Shown here: positions 47,475 to 61,202 of the stretch, in pieces
Layout: each line of letters starts with the position of its first letter
How positions within the stretch are numbered: the stretch's first letter is position 1
DNA from: Absidia repens
Taxonomy: Eukaryota; Mucoromycota; Mucoromycetes; Mucorales; Cunninghamellaceae
NCBI GenBank assembly: GCA_002105175.1
Contig: MCGE01000021.1
Span: 310,001 to 374,000, forward strand
DNA: 64,000 bases
Reading direction: 5' to 3'
Notes under the pieces: generated by a model
What the model saw: only the letters and a program-made list of their open reading frames with translations
Told to the model about the DNA's origin: nothing
Databases searched by the model: none
Position numbers and translations under genes: made by a program

Positions 47475-48117
47475 CTAGATATAAAAGATAATGGACCGAT
47501 GACCCAGCCCGATGTCGGGGCTATCGGGGCAGTGGCCCGATCGGGGGGGGGAAATAGCCAGGCCTAGTCGTGACCAGGGAGTGAGCCATTGTTCATCCTT
47601 TTTGCAGAAACGCCAGAATACGTCTGTTACCTGTAACAGAATTCGCATAATTTTCATATTGATGAATGTGGGCAGTTCATCTACAGATCGCGGAAAAGTA
47701 AGGTTGCCAATTTCTTGCTTGATGTAAAGTCCGTCATGTCGCAAACGAGTCAAGAAAAAAGTGATCTGAAAGCCTGATAAATAAAATGTAAGTATATGCA
47801 TCCTTTTTTTTTTTTTTTTGCCTCCTACCATGAATCTGAAACGAGAGGGATGCTTTCAGTTGGTTGATATCAAGAGTATCCTTGCAAAAGACCGCCAAAC
47901 GAAGTAAATCATGACAGAGGGCAAACTTGTTGCATGTGGATCCTGATGGCTTCGCTTCACCAAATCCAAGACTTTTGTCAAATTCCAATTGACGGACAGT
48001 AGAAATTGTGGCATCAGGTCGTTTGTTCATTGTTCCGTCGCATTCCACATTAGCCCAACGTAAAATGACGTTTCTGTCAAGGTTTAACACTAGAAGAGGG
48101 GGAAAGTGTACTTGCAC
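47475..48117 (-). CDS. truncated member of an uncharacterised Mucorales protein family
   Basis: Two exons (48117-47829 and 47773-47475) join in frame to about 195 codons. The text reads LRWANVECDGTMNKRPDATI, then LGFGEAKPSG, CHDLLRLAVFCKDTLDINQL, SLSFQIHG, and after the intron FQITFFLTRLRHDGLYIKQE and PRSVDELPTFINMKIM. From memory, Mucorales genomes contain many proteins with 'RPD..GEAK..LCHDLLRLA' followed by 'FxxTFFLTRL'; their function is unknown. The mix of acidic, E-A-K and central hydrophobic residues faintly recalls a nuclease core, which is inference. Upstream exons expected for the family are missing, so this is probably a 5'-truncated copy. There is no ATG at its start; it opens after an AG. 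Confidence 0.5.
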
Positions 48118-48468
48118 CTATAGTGATAGGTGTGCACGTCAGGGGAAATGGACAGAAAGGGTGATTAGAACAATGTAGATTAGCATGACTATTCTTGAAT
48201 GGGGCTTACAATAATAAAGAACAGTAGAAGTGTGTATATATAGTAATAGAGAGGACTAGGCGTGACTAGATATATAAAATACTAAAATATACAATTAGAC
48301 AAATGTATTACGCAATAGGCATACAGTAATGCCGAAGGACACAGCGGAGATCAAATTGCATTTTAGGGGGCGAGACAATTAGGTTCAACAATGGATGACG
48401 AACAACCAAAAATAATATCTGATGAGGACAAGGAATTATATAGTGTGATATATAAAAAGGAACACTGG

Positions 48469-48484
<16 letters not shown>

Positions 48485-48513
<29 letters not shown>

Positions 48514-48625
48514 GACAATAGGCTACTTTGGCCGACAGAGTGATCATAAAAATCCCGACATCCTTTTTTTGGAAGCTCGACATCTGTATTCTTCGCGTGC
48601 GACAAGTAACCGTGGAAATACTGTA
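48485..48625 (-). mobile_element. SINE-like retroposon, copy B
   Basis: Reverse complement of copy A at 46409-46575, ending in its own poly-A (seen as T-run 48478-48512). Copies A and B form an inverted pair about 2 kb apart with the truncated family gene between them. Confidence 0.55.
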
Positions 48626-49600
48626 TCTCATTCAAGGTTTCCAATAGAGATGATGCACTAAAAAAAAAGGAAACGGAAAAAAAAAAGAGAGCGAAGAATA
48701 AAATATGGCAGTCAATGAATAAAAAATCATGTGGGTAGGATTTGACATATTTATTTTTTTTCATTTTGGTGGATACAAAGAAGGAAGCCCTCTTTGTTTT
48801 CTGACAACAATCAATTTATCAAACATCGCCAATATTATTGTTCTTTTTCTCGTGGATGTAATCCCCCCTCCCTCCCACCTTTCAACTTTGGCAGCGTGGC
48901 TAACCATCCTAGTTTTGTTAACCCTTTCATTGTAGAATAGTTTGTCCCTCACCGTAGAAAAGCTTACCCTCATTGAGTAGGTTCTAGTTTATGCGATGTT
49001 ATGTGTTTTTTCTACAGCAAAATATCATATGTACCCAGATATGTGTCATAGTATATATTATCATTAGACCAGTTTATGTGGTTTAGTTGTCGTAGTTAAA
49101 TCACATCCATCTAAATACATGCAATATATTTTGTCATTTTTTTTTTCAGTTTAGTTTGTCTTGTCAAATGGGTATGGTATGATCCAGTACAACCCACACT
49201 GCACAATGTTTGCGCCTGTAGAAAAAAGAAAAAGAAAAGCGGGGTGAGACGTGTGTGTGTGTGTGTATGGGTGTACAGAGGATTGAGTTGGAAAATATGT
49301 ATCCTGTGTAATCAGCATGGTTCACTAGAAAACGAGCTACGTATGTGGAGATGGTCCAACGTTGGTGGCGCAACAAAAAGAACCAGATCGTATGATTCCA
49401 TGCCTTTGTTGTGCTTGTACAAAAAAAAAAAAAGAGAGGACGGGATTTGAAAAATGCGAGGACGACGATGGGGAAGAGATGAGAGATCTCGGGGAAAGGG
49501 TGCCGCAGTTAGAGAAATACAGCAACGACAATCCCACTCGTTTGTCCTTTTTGATGGTGAATATGTCTTCTACAGTTTTTTTTCAAAAAAAAAAATTGCC
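48626..49600. other. upstream region of SDR copy 2
   Basis: From about 49160 the sequence resembles the region upstream of SDR copy 1 (shared stretches near TTTTTGATGGTNAATATG and GAAAAATGCG). It contains a GT run at 49252-49265. No gene is seen. Confidence 0.45.
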
Positions 49601-49663
49601 AGAGCCGAGCATTAGAATGGCAGAGCCGAGCATTAGAATGGCAGAGCCGAGCATTAGGATGTC
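49601..49663 (+). repeat. three tandem 21-bp repeats upstream of SDR copy 2
   Basis: Unit AGAGCCGAGCATTAGAATGGC, 21 bp, at 49601, 49622 and 49643; the third unit has two changes. It lies about 200 bp before the ATG and is absent upstream of copies 1 and 3. Confidence 0.9.
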
Positions 49664-49783
49664 AGCTTATAATAATGTTCTTTTGACAATGATGCTTATA
49701 CTCGACACTCGGTATGAAAAAGGAAAGCGCATTCATCGACCGACGCTTGTATCACTCGAATCGCGCCTTGAATTTTTTTTTTT

Positions 49784-49798
49784 CGAGAATATATAAAG
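49784..49798 (+). promoter_or_regulatory. TATA box of SDR copy 2
   Basis: CGAGAATATATAAAG, a canonical TATATAAA, 66-80 bp before the ATG and aligned with elements of copies 1 and 3. Confidence 0.6.
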
Positions 49799-49863
49799 TT
49801 CGTCTTTCCATATTCTTCTCTTTGTTATTATTCCCTTCAAACTATATCAAATACATATCCATC

Positions 49864-51112
<1,249 letters not shown>

Positions 51113-51174
51113 ACTTTTTTTTTTTTTTTTTGGTTTAAAAACACTTGTGTTTAGAATTTTATTTATTTACAGTA

Positions 51175-51410
51175 GAAATAAACGTTCTGGGGCTTCCCAG
51201 CTGGACATTGTAAATATCGCGGATTTACTGGATTCTGCCATGAAAAATGAATATCGCCAAAGATGTTGGGCATAATGATGACTAGGGTTAGGCATCTCTG
51301 CCATTTCACTATTTAGTATTCTGATTGCTGTTAGAAAAAAAAAAAAAAAGGAACGGGAGCTGGGTTCACACTCCGTTTCACATGATTTCTCTATTTCTTT
51401 CCCTCTACTT
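51175..51410 (+). repeat. dispersed AATAAA-start repeat, copy 6 (partial)
   Basis: AATAAACGTTCTGGGGCTTC follows the SDR2 stop and parallels copy 4 after SDR1 block by block (AATATCGCGGATTTACTGGA, TGATGACTAGGGTTAGGC). A 24-nt piece of the coding end plus 3' UTR (ACACTTGTGTTTAGA) is repeated at 51100 and 51143. Confidence 0.6.
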
Positions 51411-52222
51411 TTTTTTTAAAAAAAGAAAAAACAACCTTTTGGCTCAAATCCGCGTTGAGCACCAGATCAAACCTCTTTATTTTGACGTTGTCTACTGTAT
51501 AGCATACCAACCAAGACTTTTTTTTTTCATTTCCCTTTTACCTGTTTCATATCTCCCCCTCGCCCTCATGTGTTTCCTACCCTCACTTTGTAAAAGTCAT
51601 ATTCAAGTTCAAATGTTTTTGTTTTTTTTTTGCCAGGGACCGGAATTAATAGTAAACTACACTACACTAAATTAATTCACTCTATGCCGAATAGCTTATT
51701 GCAACTCAACTTGAATTCCTCTGAGAGGTTTCTGATATGGAGCATGAAATTGCTAATTATCGGCGATACAACTTGGTAATTCTCTGACATTGGAATTCAC
51801 TCACTTGATGAATCCATCTGAAAATTTTCGGGTCGTTTCTTTGTCAAGCCAGGTCGTTTCTTTTTCAAACTAGGCCACTTCTTTTTTTTTTAAGCCAGGC
51901 GTGTTTCTTTTTTACCCTGCTTTAAAAAAAACAGCAGCAGCAACTGGTGATGAACGATTTTGTATAGGCTGGGTAATTTCTTTTTTATAGCGTATAGCGT
52001 ATACATTTTTTTTTTACCCTCCCATTTTGTGTGTATGGAGAACCAGTCAATGTGTGTAATAACATGTAGTAAAATAAAACCATATCATATGATCCGTCAC
52101 TTCGTTTTGCAAAAAAGAAGGGTAATTTTATACTCCGTTCGCATAAGAAACGCAAAAAATTTATATTGCATAAAAAACCAAAACGGATTTTGCATTCACC
52201 GACGTAGATCTCAAACAATATG
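51411..52222. other. intergenic between SDR copies 2 and 3
   Basis: T-rich tracts and a short repeated phrase GTCGTTTCTTT/CCACTTCTTTT (51833-51910). No gene recognised. Confidence 0.4.
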
Positions 52223-52237
52223 GGAATATTTATAGAG
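52223..52237 (+). promoter_or_regulatory. TATA-like element of SDR copy 3
   Basis: GGAATATTTATAGAG, 80-94 bp before the ATG, in the position of the elements of copies 1 and 2 but more diverged. Confidence 0.4.
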
Positions 52238-52316
52238 AGTTCTCATGTCCTAGCTCTCTCTTTTTTTTTTATTATTCTTTCTAGTAAATATTATGTCATA
52301 TACGTAATACAAAATC

Positions 52317-53525
<1,209 letters not shown>

Positions 53526-53529
53526 TAGT

Positions 53530-53880
53530 AGAAATAAACACTCTGAAAATCTTACTGGAGCTATGGACTATCATAGATTCACTGTATGGGGCGTCAGGGT
53601 GGGAATTTGTTTAGGTGTGGGTCTCGATAGGTCCTTGATTTAGGTGCCTTTGTCATTTTGCGCTTTGGACGGTTTGTAAATTCACACTCCGAAACACATG
53701 GATTTATCTTTTTCATTGAGTTTTTTAGAACCTGATGGTCCTTGGCAACCTGAATGTGGTGATGGTGAGCTTGTATTAGTGGTTAGACTTTGAATCAGGG
53801 GTATGTTTAAAATACAATACAACCATACATAAGGAAAACCCCCCATTTTGGATGTGTAATTGGGGACTTTTAAATTATTT
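53530..53880 (+). repeat. dispersed AATAAA-start repeat, copy 7 (partial, most diverged)
   Basis: AATAAACACTCTGAAAATCT, then GGGGCGTCAGGGTGG, TAGGTGTGGGTCTCGATAGG and TTTGTCATTTTGCGCTTTGG, then the centre with hairpin-like GTATGTTTAAAATAC at 53801-53815. It starts almost directly after the SDR3 stop. Confidence 0.6.
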
Positions 53881-54352
53881 CTGTAGCCAGGAACTATCAC
53901 TCTCCCACCCCAGCCCAGTCTTTTCCTTTCTCTAGGTTGGTCATTTCATATATTCGACTTGCTTTGTGTGTGCTAGTATAGTGCGGTGTAGTAGTTGAAA
54001 GTGATCTGTCATATAGATTTTTATAATTAAGGACACTGAATAACAAGTATATTTATACATTGGTGCGAACAGAAAAAATAAAGTGAGGTAGGCGAAAGAT
54101 TAGAGGCAGAACTCAAAAAAACATGTAGTTCAAATATGTTTATTTTATTTGTTATGTAACACGGTGACAAACCAAGGTAGTATTTATTTACAATACAAAT
54201 ATTTTGTTTTTATTAAAGCTGTCAAATGTCAGGTGTGGGAATTACAATCTGCAAAATGGGGAGGGGGGACGGGTCTCAATTAGTTTTGTTTTTGAGTTGA
54301 CACCGCGTTTATAGTGAATGAAGAATTTGAATCACAGCCGATCTCTTTTCCT

Positions 54353-54401
<49 letters not shown>

Positions 54402-54432
54402 CTAATCAAACCCGGTTTTCTGTTCGTCGAAC
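53881..54432. other. intergenic before the Rad52 gene
   Basis: No gene seen. A very long poly-T (54357-54400) lies about 30 bp before the ATG, probably in the 5' UTR or promoter. Confidence 0.4.
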
Positions 54433-54748
54433 ATGTCGTCGACTCTCAGTATGGCAGAAAAGTTAAATCATGGACTTGGTCCTGAATGGATCAAAAGTAA
54501 AATTGAACGTAAGTCATGATAGAAATAACAAGAAACTCCCAGAGCGAAATCCTGGAAGATCTCATCACTCCTTTATTTGATCTGATGTTTTAGCTGAAGG
54601 GAAAAAACTGTTTTATCTCCAAGGTCATCAAGCAATTAAACTTGCTAATGAAACCTTTGGACAGGATGGATGGACTCGAGAAATCAGGCATACGGTTGAG
54701 GATTTTGTATGTCACTTTTGACTACTTGACATAATATCCATACTCATT

Positions 54749-54781
<33 letters not shown>

Positions 54782-55498
54782 TTCGAAGTGAACCCTGATG
54801 GCACAGTGATGGTGGCGATGACTGCTACGGTTCGGGTAACGTTGGTCAAAAACGGCACATTCCATGAAGATATAGGCCATGGTATTGGTGAGCATGCGAG
54901 CAATAAGAAGGTCGCTATGGAAAAAGCACGTTGGGCGGCGGCGTTTGATGGCATGAACCGAGCTCTGCGCAAATTCGGCAATGTGATGGGCAATTGCTTA
55001 TATGATACCACTTTTTTACAATATATCGATCCCTTGATGACACCAGTAAGAGTTTTGATTTTTTAACGACTAAAAAAAGTGATACTCAACCTGTCGTTTT
55101 TTGTTCATAGCCATCACCACAACATCAACTGCCTACACCTGTCTCGTTGACGACTAGCATCAAAAAGGAACCTGACGACATACCACCTGCCTCGTTGACG
55201 ACTAGTATCAAAAAGGAACCTGACGACATACCACCTGTCTCTTTGACGGCTAGCATTAAAAAGGAACCTGACGACATACCACCTGTTTCGTCAATCCCTC
55301 GTATCAAACGGGAACCTCTTTCCACAACCCCATTAGTATCACCACATATTTCCTCGACGAGCTACGTCACAAAGGACAATAAGCCCACACTACCACCGCA
55401 CCCGTCATCGTCAGCATCAGCATTAGTATCAGCATCAGCATTAATATCAGCATCAGCATCAGCATCAGCGTCAGCATCAGCATCAGCAACGGCAACAG

Positions 55499-55584
<86 letters not shown>

Positions 55585-56016
55585 CCATCATCATCATCGT
55601 CATCATCATCAGCAGCAAAAACGGTTATAGCAGCCAAATCACCGTTGAAAAATGAGGATGACACCCGCCCTGCACTTGTCACTCAAGATAGTTTCGCACT
55701 CGGTAAGTCCCAATCTCCTCCACCTCCACCTCCAAAAAAAAAGGTCACTTCCCTCCCTCCCTCAAGGAAAAATCTAACGGATGCTTGTTTTGATAGATGA
55801 AGGAGATGAAGCGCTATTTATCCAAATGACGGAACAACAGATAGATTTGAAATTATTACAACGGACGTGCCGAGAAAATAGGTAAAGGAAAAAAAAAAAT
55901 CATTGGAATACCGGTCATTCCGTCCCCTCCTCTTGCTAATATATTGATATTTTTATTCTAGTCATCCTCCTACCACCAAGCCTTGGTCTCAATCCCGCTC
56001 ACCCTCACATCATTAA
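54433..56016 (+). CDS. Rad52-family recombination mediator with SUMO-site repeats
   Basis: Six exons (54433-54508, 54594-54706, 54782-55045, 55111-55702, 55797-55881, 55962-56016) give 394 aa. Residues about 15-140 match the Rad52/Rad22 DNA-binding, ring-forming domain: LGPEWIKSKIE, KLFYLQGHQAIKLANETFG, DGWTREI, a strand pair ending VRVTL, FHEDIGHG, KARWAAAFDGMNRALRKFGN, GNCLYD. It anneals single strands and loads Rad51 in homologous recombination. From residue 163 a 16-residue unit (SIKKEPDDIPP) occurs three times and a related IKREP follows, placing consensus SUMO sites at Lys169, 185, 201 and 217. A poly-Ser tract of about 40 residues comes next. The C-terminus is short, and a clear Rad51-binding motif was not found. 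Confidence 0.88.
55501..55612 (+). repeat. TCA trinucleotide repeat coding poly-Ser
   Basis: About 37 TCA units, nearly uninterrupted, inside the Rad52 coding sequence. They are preceded by TCA/GCA-type units (55411-55500) coding Ser-Ala. Likely to vary in length between strains. Confidence 0.95.
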
Positions 56017-56594
56017 TACACCCCACACACACCCGCTTTTGTAGAATTCCCCCCCCCTCCTCCTTTTTTTTTTTTTTTTCTGTTTTACCCCTCCCCTTCG
56101 TTTTTTACCAATTCATTATTTGTATTATTAACCCTCCTAGTATATTCATCATGTCAATAAAATTTGTTGTTATTACACCAAAGAAAAAGGAGTGTTTTTT
56201 TTCTATACGCGACTTACTTTTTTTGTGCAGAAAAGTTCGGCTTTCCATGAAGAGCGGTCACCGATACAAGCCGGTGTTCCCGTTTCTTCTTTAATGACGC
56301 TCTCTCATCAAGGGGAGTTTCAATACGGTCCGGATTGTTTTCGGTCCAGTAATTTTTTTTTTTTTGTGGAGAATGGGGAATGGTGGGTGGGTAGGTGGTT
56401 CCAATGTAAATGGAGCCAGCGGGTGGTGGATTTTGAGAGCCGAACCACTTCATAGTGTATAGAAGAAAAAAAAAAAAAAAAAAAAGAAAAAAAAAGGAAT
56501 ATATAAAGGATAGACGACAAATGTTCTTGGACTTTTTTTTTTTTTTTTTTTATTCATTCAAATAATAATAAATAATAATACACTATCATTCATC
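56017..56594. other. intergenic, no gene seen
   Basis: Contains homopolymers (56062-56078, 56467-56487, 56533-56551) and an AATAAA at 56156. No gene recognised. Confidence 0.4.
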
Positions 56595-56783
56595 ATGATG
56601 CCTTCTTTCTTGACCACGACTGCTGTTGCCTTGATGGCCTTGTGCTTGACCGTGAACGCCTTACCAAACTCAGGTACCTGTCTTGATGCCTGTCTCGAAC
56701 CCGAAAACATGAAAGGCAAATGCCCTGATGGATTCCATGAAACCGTGCGTATCAAGCACTGCTTCAGGTGCTGCATGTACTAA
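56595..56783 (+). CDS. small secreted cysteine-rich protein
   Basis: An uninterrupted 62-codon frame: a signal peptide (hydrophobic TTTAVALMALCLTVNA, cut after about residue 22), then a 40-residue mature part with seven cysteines arranged C-x3-C-x9-C-x12-C-x2-CC. The size, leader and Cys content are those of small secreted disulfide-stabilised fungal proteins. A TATATAAAG lies at 56499. No named family is recognised, and a role in defence, signalling or adhesion would be a guess. Either of two adjacent ATGs could start it. Confidence 0.65.
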   Translation: MMPSFLTTTAVALMALCLTVNALPNSGTCLDACLEPENMKGKCPDGFHETVRIKHCFRCCMY

Positions 56784-57282
56784 GCAAACAACAAAGAAAA
56801 GAAAAAATACCTTCCCATTTTTTTTATATATTAAAAAAAAAAAAGAAAGCGGGTTTCTGGGATTCAAACATTCCTCATTATAACCTTTTTTTTTTTTGTT
56901 TTATGCGCCTTTTTTTATAAACCAATCCATCAAATCCATCAATAAAAATACATTGTTATTGTTGTCTATATGGTGTGTGATCCCAAAGTGTATAAAAAAA
57001 AGAACAAAAAAACTCCACAAGCAAAATGTAGAGTTTCTGGGTTTTTTTTTATTAATATCAATAGCATATATATGAGAAAGAGCAGGGGGGAAAAAGGGGG
57101 GATTTGGAATAATATACAAAAACAAAGAGAGAAGGAGGAGGAGGAGGGGTGGGGGATAGATATCATGGGTGTTCAAGAAAAAAAAAACAAATATAACCTA
57201 TTCTAATTCATCATCTACATAACAGCACATACACACACACATACACGACAAGGGTCACCTATCCCAAACTTTTTTTTTTCTT
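56784..57282. other. convergent 3' flanks
   Basis: 3' UTRs of the small secreted gene (plus) and aspartate aminotransferase (minus). No gene seen. Confidence 0.4.
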
Positions 57283-59184
<1,902 letters not shown>

Positions 59185-59706
59185 AGTGTATGATAATGAT
59201 GAAGAAAAAAAAAAAAAGAAGAAAAAAGAAAAAGGAAAAATAAGGATGCTGCAGCCTGCTCTTAAAAAAAAAAAAAAACGAACGATCAAAAAAAAAAAAA
59301 AATCTTTTAAAACCACGCTCCTATCTGGGTTTTTGGATGATCCGTTTCCCGTAGTTTACTTGATTTTATTGATGGCTGGGCGCGATCTGATTGGCGAGCA
59401 AATGACAAATAAAAACCCCACACACTCACACCAACACGCACACACTTCATAATCCCCCACTTTTTATTTTCGCAGATGACAAATAGTCTTACTTCTTATA
59501 GTAAATTGTATATTTTATATATTTTTAAATATTAGGCTTTTTTTTTCATCTACATATTAATGAAAAATACAAAGTACGGAATTATAACTACGGAAAAGAA
59601 CGAAAACAGTTTCAATGTTATTTTACCGGTCGGGTAAAAAGGGGGAGGAATCACATGGCTTTGCTTCCCGGTCCTTCTCCCGAAAAAAAAACAAAAAAAA
59701 AAAACA

Positions 59707-59959
59707 TCACATCACATCCACACACACACGCACTGCGCCGACCTTAGTGAGCGCGGTCTTTTCAACACTGCCCATCATTTCTTTCCAAATACGAGTAATG
59801 AGTGTCCCTGAAAGACAAAGGTAAACCTAATCAAATAGATTGATTGGTTGATGAATTAAAAAAAATATGCAATGATATATATCAGTTTTTGTTTTTTTGT
59901 TTTCACCAACCTTTTCGTCGTCCATGCGAATTGCCAACAACTTTGTGAGAAATCATCAT
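59707..59959 (-). CDS. possible small two-exon protein
   Basis: Exons 59959-59911 and 59807-59707 join in phase (G|GG) to a 49-codon frame: MMISHKVVGNSHGRRKG, then TLITRIWKEMMGSVEKTALT and KVGAVRVCVDVM. Splice sites are GTTGGT and TTTCAG. The composition is basic and protein-like, but it is short, ends in a CA-repeat translation, and no family is recognised. It could be chance. Confidence 0.25.
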
Positions 59960-61202
59960 CCAATGAAGCAAAAAAGACTTATTTTGAACATCGCCAATAA
60001 GAAACACAGTCATGGGAATGGAATTTAGCAGTCTGCTAGGGAGAAAAAAAAAACGATGCTACTTCTTTCCACCACAACGTTCATATTATCATTATAACCG
60101 TGGCAAAAAGGGAGAGGAGGAGGGGGCTTGACAAAAAAAAAAGAAAAGTTGAGTGTTCGCCTATATGCGTTAAATGAAAGTCAGTTCACACACTTATTCC
60201 GTCTTCACTTTAGGGCATGTGACGTCCTTGCCAGTTGTGTTTCACAATTACACACTATGGCAGGCGGAGGGATCGAGTTTCTTGCTTGTACACGAGCTGA
60301 TATAAGCCTCCACCAGCTATGGATTGAGATTAGCCCATTTTTTGTTGCCACAGCAGCAATTAGATTTAGGTGGTGAAGGTAGTAACGAAGTAGAAAGTAT
60401 CGTACCAGTAGGAAACAACAAAACGTACGAGGAGCTCGTGAAGGTGATCATCCTGATAAAGATCAAAACAGGGCGGGAGGAAAACCGAACCTCTGACATT
60501 CATGACAACTTGTGCAAATGAGGACTCTCTTTGGCCTAAAAAATGAGCACTCACAAGAAGCTTAAGAAACCCTAATTGCTATAATGGATCTGGGATTAAA
60601 AAACAGGATGCGCGATCTGCATAAACGTTTTTGTCCAGGTTACAAAATGAATAGGGGGATTGTATTCGATGAATAATGATGGATCTAATAATAACAACAA
60701 TAATAATAAACGCGTATTACCATGTGCATTGCCAAGGTCTAGTGAAAAAAATCCCCCCCCGTGCACTCTGACACCTCATTAATCAAGTCGTTGTTTTTTT
60801 TTTCTCTTTTATCGCTGAACGAATGACTCTCTTAGGAACAATTCATTTCATGAAAGACAACAATAGCACAGTCGTCTCCTGGTGAGATACACACATACAA
60901 TCGCAGCAACATTTCAAAAAAACAAATCTTTCTGTGGTGCACGCCTATAGTGTGACTTGTGACTAGGTTCAACTGGGTTTCAATGTTTTTTTTTTTTTTT
61001 GAATTATTTGAGCCTCCAAGGAAAAAATAATTGTAGAAAAGGAAGTAGTGCCTTTTAAAGCTTTTTTTCTTTATCTTTTTTTTTTATTTTTATTTTTTTA
61101 AAAAAAACGCTGGTTTATCACGACTAAGCAAACTGCATCCATTCAACTCTTTTTTTTTTCAAAAAAAAGGAAGAAAAAGAAAAAAAAGTGGCCTTTACGA
61201 GA
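59960..61202. other. intergenic before the bromodomain-kinase gene
   Basis: No gene supported. A frame at 60324-60521 looks faintly protein-like (GGEGSNEVESIVPVGNN) but has no start or homologue known to me. The last 150 bp are poly-T/poly-A rich and probably the promoter. Confidence 0.35.

Noticed and set aside
47512..47727. Plus-strand 71-codon ORF
   Set aside because: Antisense shadow of the truncated family gene's second exon.
49362..49796. 144-codon plus-strand ORF with AEPSIRM repeated three times
   Set aside because: It translates the 21-bp promoter repeat, which is a multiple of three; the region is the SDR2 upstream DNA shared with SDR1, where the frame is not conserved.
55362..55682. 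Minus-strand poly-Asp (and poly-Met) ORFs
   Set aside because: They are translations of the TCA repeat in the Rad52 gene on the other strand.
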